Below, piece after piece: positions 5,731 through 11,450 of a stretch of 11,450 nucleotides of DNA. Position 1 is the first letter of the stretch. The number at the start of each line of letters is the position of its first letter. The stretch lies in the NCBI GenBank assembly GCA_002787615.1, contig PCXJ01000058.1:11753-23202 (forward strand), read 5' to 3'. Origin of the DNA: Alphaproteobacteria bacterium CG11_big_fil_rev_8_21_14_0_20_44_7 (GTDB taxonomy: Bacteria; Pseudomonadota; Alphaproteobacteria; Rickettsiales; 21-14-0-20-44-7). The notes below the pieces were generated by a model. The model did no database searches. It was not told where the DNA came from and was given only the letters and a program-made list of their open reading frames with translations. Made by a program: the position numbers and the translations under genes.

Positions 5731-5747
5731 TTTCACCCTTTCATCCA

Positions 5748-6332
5748 TCACTTCGCCTCTACCGGCTTACTGCATTGCCGCCCGCTCATTGAGCCGACTT
5801 TCGGGCGTTTGCCTTTGCGTAAACTATCAATAATCTCATTGGTAGATTTCGCATCCACATCTTCATAATAATCATCATCAACCCATAAAATCGGCGCGTT
5901 CACACATGCGCCCAAACATTCCATTTCGCGCAATGTGAATTTGCCATCCTTGGTGGTTTCGCCAACATCCACTTTCATATTCTTTTTGCACGCGCTCAGA
6001 ACTTCGTCAGAGCCACGCAGCCAGCAAGGTGTTGTTCGACACACCCACACGACATGCTCACCCACAGGCTCGGTGTTATACATCTCATAAAATGTGGCGA
6101 CTTCCAGCACGCGGATTGGCGGCATTTCCAGATATTCCGCCACATATTCAATCGCAGCACTGGAAAGCCAGCCGCCATTTTGGCGTTGGGCGATATCCAG
6201 CAACGGCATCACTGCCGATTGCTTACGATTTTTTGGATATTTGGCAATATGCGCTTCTGCTGCCTTCACATTCGCAGCAGTGAATTTGAATTTCTCAACT
6301 TTCTCAACTTGTTTTTTATTTGCGGCTTTCAT
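5748..6332 (-). CDS. nuoE: NADH-quinone oxidoreductase subunit E
   Basis: A 194-residue thioredoxin-fold subunit of the complex I NADH module carrying the N1a [2Fe-2S] cluster. The four ligands are Cys98 and Cys103 (CRTTPC) and Cys139 and Cys143 (CLGAC). The helical N-terminal part has the usual PLLDIAQRQNGGWLS (43-57) and EVATFYEMYN (77-86). The C-terminal tail after NEIIDSLRKGKRPKVGS is short and charged, as in alphaproteobacterial NuoE. The ATG shares four bases (ATGA) with the nuoD stop, and GGAG lies about ten bases upstream inside nuoD. Its natural partner nuoF does not follow directly. Confidence 0.97.
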   Translation of the reverse strand: MKAANKKQVEKVEKFKFTAANVKAAEAHIAKYPKNRKQSAVMPLLDIAQRQNGGWLSSAAIEYVAEYLEMPPIRVLEVATFYEMYNTEPVGEHVVWVCRTTPCWLRGSDEVLSACKKNMKVDVGETTKDGKFTLREMECLGACVNAPILWVDDDYYEDVDAKSTNEIIDSLRKGKRPKVGSMSGRQCSKPVEAK

Positions 6333-7567
6333 CGGTCAATTTCTCCAAAAACGATATCCTGCGTGGCAATTAGGGCGGTGACATCAGCCAGCATGTGCCC
6401 CTTGCTCATAAAATCCAGACCTTGCAAATGCGGGAATCCGGGTGCGCGGATATGGCATTTATACGGCTTATTTGTGCCATCACTTACCAAATAAACACCA
6501 AATTCACCTTTTGGCGCTTCCACCGCAGTATAAATTTCTCCGGCTTCCACGCGATAACCTTCCGTATATAATTTGAAATGGTTAATCAGCGCTTCCATGG
6601 AATGCTTCATCTCGGCGCGTTTAGGTGGGGAGATTTTATTATCCAGCGTTTTCACCGCACCTTTTGGCATTTGCTCACAGCATTGACGAATAATTTTCAG
6701 GCTTTGCCGCATTTCTTCCACGCGAATCAGATAGCGGTCATAACAATCGCCATTTGAGCCGATTGCGACATCAAAATCCATGCGGGAATAAACATCATAA
6801 GGCTGTGATTTTCGCAAATCCCATGGCACACCGCTTGCGCGCAACATCGGGCCGGTGAAGCCCCAATCGAGCGCTTCTTTCTCGGAAACAATGCCGATAT
6901 CAACGGTACGTTGTTTGAAAATTCGGTTTTCGGTCAGCAAATCATCAACATCATCAAGGAATTTTGGATAAGTTTCGGTGAATTTATATATGTCATCAAT
7001 CAATGCTTGCGGGATATCCTGCGCCACACCACCGGGGCGGAAATATGCGGCATGCAAACGCGCACCTGATGCACGCTCATAAAACGCCATCATTTTTTCG
7101 CGCTCTTCAAACAGCCAGAGCAGGGGAGTCATCGCACCGACATCCAGCGCACCTGTGGTAATATTCAAAATATGGTTCAGGATTCTGCCGATTTCCGCAT
7201 ACATCACACGGATATATTGCCCGCGCAGAGGCACTTCGCAGCCCAGTAATTTCTCCACCGCCAGCGCAAAAGCGTGCTCCTGATTCATTGGCGCAACATA
7301 ATCCAAGCGGTCAAAATATGGCACGGCTTGCAGATAAGTTTTATGCTCAATAAGCTTTTCTGTTCCGCGATGCAAAAGCCCGATATGCGGGTCGGCGCGT
7401 TTTACAACCTCGCCATCCATTTCCAGCACAAGGCGCAAAACCCCATGTGCCGCAGGATGTTGCGGGCCGAAATTGATGGTAACGTTGCCTTCGTCGTCAA
7501 CACCCCCCTCTGCCCCCCCTATTAGGGGGGAGGTAAGGGAAGTATGCTCTGCTAAATTAATTGCCAT
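6329..7567 (-). CDS. nuoD: NADH-quinone oxidoreductase subunit D, with inserted N-terminal peptide
   Basis: A 412-residue 49-kDa-type subunit that, with NuoB, forms the quinone-binding site of complex I. Motifs are INFGPQHPAAHGVLR (31-45), HIGLLHRGTEKL, YFDRLDYVAPMNQEHAFA, RPGGVAQDIP and the C-terminal ATQDIVFGEIDR. Usual alphaproteobacterial length is about 390-400. The extra length is in the first 30 residues, where residues 10-22 (SLTSPLIGGAEGG) are encoded by a G/C-run palindromic element rather than by conserved sequence. The frame stays open, and everything from residue 29 on is orthodox, so the subunit is probably functional. The ATG at 7567 lies five bases after the lipoprotein stop, with a weak AGAAG ahead of it. 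A start inside or after the element is not ruled out. Confidence 0.96.
   Translation of the reverse strand: MAINLAEHTSLTSPLIGGAEGGVDDEGNVTINFGPQHPAAHGVLRLVLEMDGEVVKRADPHIGLLHRGTEKLIEHKTYLQAVPYFDRLDYVAPMNQEHAFALAVEKLLGCEVPLRGQYIRVMYAEIGRILNHILNITTGALDVGAMTPLLWLFEEREKMMAFYERASGARLHAAYFRPGGVAQDIPQALIDDIYKFTETYPKFLDDVDDLLTENRIFKQRTVDIGIVSEKEALDWGFTGPMLRASGVPWDLRKSQPYDVYSRMDFDVAIGSNGDCYDRYLIRVEEMRQSLKIIRQCCEQMPKGAVKTLDNKISPPKRAEMKHSMEALINHFKLYTEGYRVEAGEIYTAVEAPKGEFGVYLVSDGTNKPYKCHIRAPGFPHLQGLDFMSKGHMLADVTALIATQDIVFGEIDR
7502..7540. repeat. GC-rich palindromic element inside the nuoD coding region
   Basis: A CCCCCCT arm (7514-7520) and an AGGGGGG arm (7524-7530) form a perfect 7-bp stem with a 3-base loop, flanked by a further C run (7503-7508) and by GGTAAGGGA. 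The composition is unlike the surrounding gene. The stretch is 39 bases, 13 codons, so the frame is kept. The C/G-run hairpin design resembles small dispersed palindromic repeats found in many alphaproteobacterial genomes, and in-frame insertion recalls Rickettsia palindromic elements. Family membership is not established. Confidence 0.6.
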
Positions 7568-7572
7568 TTCTT

Positions 7573-7989
7573 CTAACGCTCCACATTGCTGTTTGTGCTT
7601 GTTTCTCCAAGCGTTATGCTCTCGCCGATTTTTACCGTGATTTTATCAGGATATTCAAAAGCTGCTCCGGTTGCAGTATCAACTCCCGCGCCAACGCCAA
7701 GCCCCAAAACCGCGCCGCCATATCCCCAATTAGAAACATCGGAAAGCAATTTCACGTCACCGCTTTCGCCGTCTGAGGTGCTACAAAAAACACTCGCAGT
7801 ATTATATGAGCGGCGGATGGTGATTGTATCGGGTGCGGTAAATTTCCTCGTACCGTCCAAATCTGTCACGCTACATTCCGCGCTTTCAGCGCCGAGCAGA
7901 TTCACCGCGATTTCTTGAGTATCACCCTGAATTATAGATGCGCAGGAAGAGATTAGAAACATAGCTGATAGCAAATATATAGGCTTCAT
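7573..7989 (-). CDS. Small putative lipoprotein between nuoC and nuoD
   Basis: A 138-residue predicted lipoprotein. A lipoprotein signal (MKPIYLLSAMFLISSC) ends in a lipobox with Cys16 as the lipidated residue; the next residue is Ala, so outer-membrane sorting is likely. The mature part starts ASIIQGDTQEIAVN, has a Cys-containing beta-rich middle (ECSVTDLDG, SVFCSTSDG), a Gly-rich stretch (GGAVLGLGVGAGVD, possibly membrane-inserting) and DTATGAAFEYPDKITV. This resembles a family of small uncharacterised lipoproteins of the form CASIxxGxTQE ... GAAYxYP, whose function I do not know. The ATG at 7989 shares one base with the nuoC stop; a GTG at 7992 is an alternative. It ends five bases before nuoD. 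It is not a known complex I subunit and is out of place in a nuo operon. Confidence 0.75.
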   Translation of the reverse strand: MKPIYLLSAMFLISSCASIIQGDTQEIAVNLLGAESAECSVTDLDGTRKFTAPDTITIRRSYNTASVFCSTSDGESGDVKLLSDVSNWGYGGAVLGLGVGAGVDTATGAAFEYPDKITVKIGESITLGETSTNSNVER

Positions 7990-8591
7990 CACTTCGCTTC
8001 CTCATTTTCAAATGCATATTTTGCACCTTCCCACGGGCTTAAATAATCAAAGCTGCGGAATTCTTGATTCAGATTCACCTTCTCATAAACCACTTTCTTT
8101 TCTTCCTCATCATAGCGCACTTCCAAATATCCGGTCAGCGGGAAATCTTTGCGCATTGGATGCCCTTCAAAGCCATAATCGGTGAGAATTCTTCTCAAAT
8201 CGGCATGGTTTGCAAATTTCACACCATACAAATCCCACACTTCACGCTCATACCATCCGGCGGCACTATATATAGGTACAATTGACTCCACGGGCGTTTC
8301 TTCATCAGTGCTGATTTTCACAATCACACGACGGTTATATACAAGGCTCAGCAAGCAATAAACTATTTCAAAACGCTTTTTTCTTTCAGGGTAATCCACC
8401 GCAGTTAGCGTGATTAATTGCGAGAATTTTGAGGTGGAATCGCCCTTGAGAAAATTTAGCAAATCGCTGATATTCTCAGCGCCGGTATAAATAACTAAAT
8501 TATCTTTAACCAGCCGGATATCCTTGATGGTTTTCGGCATCTGGCTAAGTAAATATTCTCTGAACTCGCTATTGGTCAATCCCTCAGGCAC
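7989..8591 (-). CDS. nuoC: NADH-quinone oxidoreductase subunit C
   Basis: A 200-residue 30-kDa-type subunit of the complex I connecting module. The diagnostic C-terminal signature is intact: WYEREVWDLYGVKF (113-126), then DLRRILTDYGFEGHPMRKDFPLTGYLEVRY (131-160). In the HPDLRR motif Pro is replaced by Ala (HADLRR). The tail FRSFDYLSPWEG is also typical of alphaproteobacteria. It is a separate NuoC, not the NuoCD fusion of enterobacteria. It starts with GTG at 8591, overlapping nuoB by eight bases, with GAGG about seven bases upstream. Its TGA overlaps the start of the lipoprotein gene. Confidence 0.97.
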   Translation of the reverse strand: MPEGLTNSEFREYLLSQMPKTIKDIRLVKDNLVIYTGAENISDLLNFLKGDSTSKFSQLITLTAVDYPERKKRFEIVYCLLSLVYNRRVIVKISTDEETPVESIVPIYSAAGWYEREVWDLYGVKFANHADLRRILTDYGFEGHPMRKDFPLTGYLEVRYDEEEKKVVYEKVNLNQEFRSFDYLSPWEGAKYAFENEEAK

Positions 8592-9114
8592 GAAAGCGCC
8601 TCACTTTTTTGATTTTCTTCTGCAACTGCATAATTCCGTATAAAAGCGCTTCGGCAGTTGGCGGGCAACCCGGCACATAAACATCCACAGGCACAATTCT
8701 ATCACAACCGCGCACCACAGAATATGAATAATGGTAATAGCCACCACCATTTGCGCAACTTCCCATCGAAATCACCCAACGCGGCTCCGGCATTTGGTCG
8801 TATACTTTACGCAAAGCCGGCGCCATTTTATTGGTCAGCGTTCCGGCCACAATCATGACATCACTCTGGCGCGGAGAAGGGCGGAACATCACGCCATATT
8901 TATCTAAATCATAACGGCTGGCAGCAGTATGCATCATTTCCACAGCGCAGCAAGCAAGCCCAAATGTCATCGGCCACAAACTTCCGGCTTGCGCCCATTT
9001 AAACAGCTTATCGGTTTGCGTGATAATAAACCCGTTATTATTCAGCTCATCCTGAAATGCCCGCTCAAGCAGCGCATCCTGATTCTTCAAATCCTTTGGT
9101 TGTATTACTGCCAT
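8584..9114 (-). CDS. nuoB: NADH-quinone oxidoreductase subunit B
   Basis: A 176-residue subunit holding the terminal N2 [4Fe-4S] cluster that reduces quinone. Cluster ligands are the adjacent Cys55-Cys56 (GLACCAVEMMH), Cys120 (SMGSCANGGGYYHYSYSV) and Cys150 (VYVPGCPPTAEALLYG). The ATG at 9114 is chosen because AAAGGAG lies seven bases upstream; a GTG at 9135 would add seven residues but lies before that site. With this start it overlaps nuoA by ten bases. Length and all motifs are standard. Confidence 0.98.
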   Translation of the reverse strand: MAVIQPKDLKNQDALLERAFQDELNNNGFIITQTDKLFKWAQAGSLWPMTFGLACCAVEMMHTAASRYDLDKYGVMFRPSPRQSDVMIVAGTLTNKMAPALRKVYDQMPEPRWVISMGSCANGGGYYHYSYSVVRGCDRIVPVDVYVPGCPPTAEALLYGIMQLQKKIKKVRRFRA

Positions 9115-9470
9115 TCCAGCGCTCCTTTTTTCCACTCATATATAAAGCCCACTGTCAGCACGCCGAGAAATACCACCATTGACCAAAAGCCAAATACGCC
9201 GATTTTACCGAGTGTAATTGCCCACGGAAATAAAAATGCAATTTCCAAATCAAAGATAATGAATAAAATCGCCACTAGGTAAAATTGTATATCGAATTTT
9301 CCGCGAGAATCGCCGAAGGCTTCAAACCCGCATTCGTATGTTGAAACCTTTTCACTATCCGGCTTTTGCCCGACTAATATAAAAGGAATCACCGTCATCA
9401 CTAGCGAGATTCCCAGCGCAATGCCGAGAAAAACCAGTATCGGGAAATATTCCTGTATATAAGCTTCCAT
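9105..9470 (-). CDS. nuoA: NADH-quinone oxidoreductase subunit A
   Basis: A 121-residue membrane subunit of complex I at the junction of the peripheral and membrane arms. Three transmembrane helices are visible at about 10-34, 64-84 and 92-112. The conserved loop has STYECGFEAFGDSRGKFDIQFY (43-64), and the second helix carries DLEIAFLFPW (74-83). It is the first gene of the cluster. AAGGA (9476-9480) lies five bases before the ATG, and a promoter-like pair lies just upstream. Confidence 0.98.
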   Translation of the reverse strand: MEAYIQEYFPILVFLGIALGISLVMTVIPFILVGQKPDSEKVSTYECGFEAFGDSRGKFDIQFYLVAILFIIFDLEIAFLFPWAITLGKIGVFGFWSMVVFLGVLTVGFIYEWKKGALEWQ

Positions 9471-9493
9471 AGTAATCCTTTATTTGCCTGAAG

Positions 9494-9521
9494 TTTATAG
9501 CCAACTCAACTCATATTTCAA
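9494..9521 (-). promoter_or_regulatory. Putative sigma70 promoter of the nuo cluster
   Basis: On the minus strand TTGAAA (9521-9516) and TATAAA (9499-9494) are separated by 16 bases. Transcription would start near 9487, giving a leader of about 17 bases that contains the nuoA ribosome binding site. It lies in the 126-base divergent region shared with the CBS-domain gene. No other convincing promoter is seen before 3820 for this cluster. Confidence 0.5.
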
Positions 9522-9596
9522 CGGAAAAGAAAATCTTGAAGAAAAATTGCGAATATGCTTATATGATAGAGTTAGTTTAACAACATAGTCGAGTTA

Positions 9597-10517
9597 ATGG
9601 AAGAAAGTTCCGTAGCGCCCGAAGAGGGCAGTATATTGCCTCGACAGAGCCGTAATGGTTCTAATGGGGCAGAAAAAGCAGATAAGAAGGGAGTCGTGCA
9701 CTGGTTCAAGAAGAACCTGCTGGGAAAAAGCGGCGACAACTCCCTCAAGACTGAATTAGAAGAAATCATTCAAGAGCATGAAGAGGCAGGCGATACCGCG
9801 CCCGAAGATAACATGATATTGCGCAACGTCCTGAAATTCAGCGATGTCCGCGTCACCGAGGTGATGACCCCGCGCTCCGATATTGACGCTGTGCCGATTG
9901 ATATCTCTCTGGAGAATTTGAAAACCCTTGTTGCAGAAATGGAACACACGCGGCTTCCCGTATACAGAAACAACCTTGATGATGTGATTGGCTTTTTGCA
10001 CATAAAAGACTTGATAAAATTCTGGGTGCAGGGCGGAAACTTTAGCTTAGAAGCCATTTTGCGCGAGCTAATCTACGTCCCGCCTTCAATGAAAATCATC
10101 GATTTGCTCGAGAAAATGAAGCTGGAACGCACCCATATGGCGCTTGTCGTTGATGAATATGGCGGCACTGACGGCTTACTTACCATCGAAGATTTGGTGG
10201 AAGAAATTGTCGGCGAAATTGAAGATGAATATGACGAAGAAGAAGTTTCCGGCATCAAAAAACTTAGCGCAAACATATTTGAAGTAATGGCGCGCGTTGA
10301 AATCGCTGAGCTTGAAGAAGAATTTGGCATGGACATATATTCTGAGGATAGCAAGGAAGATTTCCACACTATTGGCGGATTAATATTCACATTCTTGGGC
10401 AAAGTTCCGGAAATCGGCGAAGAGCTGGAGCATCCGAGCGGCCTAAAATTCAAGGTGCTACAGGCTGATAATCGCCGCATCGAAAAAGTGGAAGTTACTC
10501 GGCAAACAACAGAATAA
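9597..10517 (+). CDS. CorC/TlyC-type CBS-domain protein
   Basis: A 306-residue soluble protein of the hemolysin C/CorC family. Two CBS domains span roughly 85-205 and include VTEVMTPRSDIDAV (86-99), TRLPVYRN (118-125) and VVDEYGGTDGLLTIEDLVEEIVGEIEDEYD. A CorC_HlyC domain follows (about 222-301). There is no N-terminal DUF21 membrane domain, so it is the short CorC/YbeX/TlyC form. Relatives are linked to magnesium and cobalt handling or envelope function; the TlyC haemolysin label from Rickettsia is not evidence of haemolysis here. The first 50 residues are variable and polar. The ATG at 9597 has only a weak GAG upstream. Adjacent ybeY or lnt genes, common beside corC, are not seen; thrC follows after four bases. 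Confidence 0.88.
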   Translation: MEESSVAPEEGSILPRQSRNGSNGAEKADKKGVVHWFKKNLLGKSGDNSLKTELEEIIQEHEEAGDTAPEDNMILRNVLKFSDVRVTEVMTPRSDIDAVPIDISLENLKTLVAEMEHTRLPVYRNNLDDVIGFLHIKDLIKFWVQGGNFSLEAILRELIYVPPSMKIIDLLEKMKLERTHMALVVDEYGGTDGLLTIEDLVEEIVGEIEDEYDEEEVSGIKKLSANIFEVMARVEIAELEEEFGMDIYSEDSKEDFHTIGGLIFTFLGKVPEIGEELEHPSGLKFKVLQADNRRIEKVEVTRQTTE

Positions 10518-10521
10518 TCAT

Positions 10522-11450
10522 ATGAAATATATATCGACAAGGGGAGGGCATGAAGTTTCCTCATTCCGCGAAGTGGTTCTGGCAGGTTTGGCCGATGATG
10601 GCGGGCTTTTTGTGCCTGCATCTTATCCCAAATTCAGTGCCGAAAAAATCCAAAGCTTCGCAAATCTATCCTATAGCGAGCTGGCATTTGAGGTGATTTC
10701 CCCGTTTATTGACGGCGACATCCCTGACGAAGATTTGCGTAAAATCCTATCCGAGACTTATAGCGAAAACTTCCGTCATCCCAAAATTGCGCCACTGCTC
10801 AAAATCGCCGAGGGGGAATATTTGCTTGAGCTTTTCCATGGCCCGACTCTGGCGTTCAAAGATTTTGCCTTGCAGCTTCTTGGCAGGCTTTTTGATTATT
10901 TCCTGCGCGATAGCGATAAAAAAATCAGTATCTTAGGCGCAACTTCGGGCGATACAGGCTCAGCCGCAATTGCCGGATGCGCGGGCAGGGAGCATGTGGA
11001 AATTTACATCCTGCACCCAAAAGGCAAAGTTTCAGAAGTGCAGCGCCGCCAGATGACCACGGTTTTGGCCGATAATGTTCATAATATCGCTCTGGACGGG
11101 AATTTTGATGATTGCCAAAATATCGTTAAGGAGATTTTTGGTGATTTGGAGTTTAAAGCACAGCACAATCTCAGCGCAGTAAACTCGATTAATTGGGGCA
11201 GAATTGTCGCGCAAATCGTTTATTATTTTTATACCGCCGCACAGTTGGGCAGACTTGATAAGCCCACCGCATTTTCCGTTCCCACCGGAAATTTTGGCGA
11301 TATTCTCGCGGGGTGGATTGCGCATAAAATGGGCTTACCTATTGAAAAACTCGTCATCGCCACCAATAAAAACGATATATTACATAGGTTTATGCAGAAT
11401 GGCGAATATGCCAAAACAAAAGTCGAGCACAGCCTGTCGCCAAGTATGGA
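10522..11450 (+). CDS. thrC: Threonine synthase (N-terminal part, runs off the right edge)
   Basis: The first 309 codons of threonine synthase, the PLP enzyme that turns O-phosphohomoserine into threonine in the cytoplasm. The opening MKYISTRGG and ADDGGLFVP (24-32) are typical. The PLP-binding lysine is Lys113 in HGPTLAFKDFALQLLG. Further motifs are GATSGDTGSAAI, VSEVQRRQMTT, GNFDDCQ, NSINWGRI and PTGNFGDILAG. The frame is open to the end of the window; full-length bacterial enzymes of this type are about 460-470 residues, so roughly the last third is missing. The ATG lies four bases after the upstream stop. No good Shine-Dalgarno sequence is present, so translation probably depends on coupling to the CBS-domain gene. 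Confidence 0.97.
   Translation, partial: MKYISTRGGHEVSSFREVVLAGLADDGGLFVPASYPKFSAEKIQSFANLSYSELAFEVISPFIDGDIPDEDLRKILSETYSENFRHPKIAPLLKIAEGEYLLELFHGPTLAFKDFALQLLGRLFDYFLRDSDKKISILGATSGDTGSAAIAGCAGREHVEIYILHPKGKVSEVQRRQMTTVLADNVHNIALDGNFDDCQNIVKEIFGDLEFKAQHNLSAVNSINWGRIVAQIVYYFYTAAQLGRLDKPTAFSVPTGNFGDILAGWIAHKMGLPIEKLVIATNKNDILHRFMQNGEYAKTKVEHSLSPSM

Noticed and set aside
6054..6494. 146-codon plus-strand open frame
   Set aside because: Antisense across nuoE and the nuoD end, with no recognisable domain.
7586..7918. 110-codon plus-strand open frame
   Set aside because: Antisense to the lipoprotein gene; the lipobox, operon fit and family-like sequence support the minus-strand gene instead.
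9115..9135. GTG start giving nuoB seven more residues
   Set aside because: The strong AAAGGAG site lies after this codon and is well spaced for the ATG at 9114.
9536..9567. TTGAAG and TATGAT as a promoter for the CBS-domain gene
   Set aside because: The spacing is 20 bases, too long for a confident sigma70 promoter; a promoter is expected here but not resolved.
10073..10621. 182-codon minus-strand open frame, Ser-rich
   Set aside because: Antisense to the CBS-domain gene and the start of thrC. The Ser/Thr-rich product is the mirror of Glu/Asp-rich codons.

Overview
The window looks like chromosomal DNA from a low-to-moderate GC alphaproteobacterium. The NADH dehydrogenase subunits, the EnvZ/OmpR-type two-component pair, a UbiK-like protein beside a probable lgt start, and a PF09361-type phasin all fit that class. 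The presence of proC, thrC and a phasin argues for a cell with its own amino-acid synthesis and probably polyhydroxyalkanoate storage, rather than a strongly reduced obligate parasite. I cannot name an order or genus from the sequence alone.

Layout, left to right. (1) Positions 1-41 hold the first codons of a minus-strand gene, probably lgt, diverging from a plus-strand ubiK-like gene and proC, which overlap by four bases. A perfect 8-bp inverted repeat lies in the divergent promoter region. (2) A phasin gene follows with its own near-consensus sigma70 promoter. It ends in a hairpin terminator that is well placed to serve both strands. (3) From 9470 down to 1820 runs one tightly packed minus-strand cluster: nuoA-nuoB-nuoC-lipoprotein-nuoD-nuoE-mntA-hepT-nuoF-response regulator-histidine kinase. 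Most junctions overlap or are separated by a few bases. (4) Diverging from nuoA on the plus strand are a CorC/TlyC-type CBS-domain gene and, four bases later, thrC, which runs off the right edge.

The main biology is respiratory complex I. NuoA is a membrane subunit. NuoB, C and D form the quinone-side connecting module, and NuoE and F are part of the NADH-oxidising module. The order matches the usual nuo order but is interrupted twice: by a small lipoprotein gene between nuoC and nuoD, and by a MntA-HepT (nucleotidyltransferase/HEPN) toxin-antitoxin pair between nuoE and nuoF. nuoG does not follow nuoF; a two-component system sits there instead, so nuoG-N must lie elsewhere.

The most unusual points are these. 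The toxin-antitoxin pair is built into an essential-type respiratory operon, with the nuoF ribosome binding site inside hepT. Its HepT appears internally shortened but keeps its catalytic motif. A GC-rich palindromic repeat-like element lies in frame inside the 5' coding region of nuoD. A repeat-like segment lies just upstream of mntA. No RNA genes, CRISPR arrays or insertion sequences were seen, and no gene-free stretch exceeds 300 bases.
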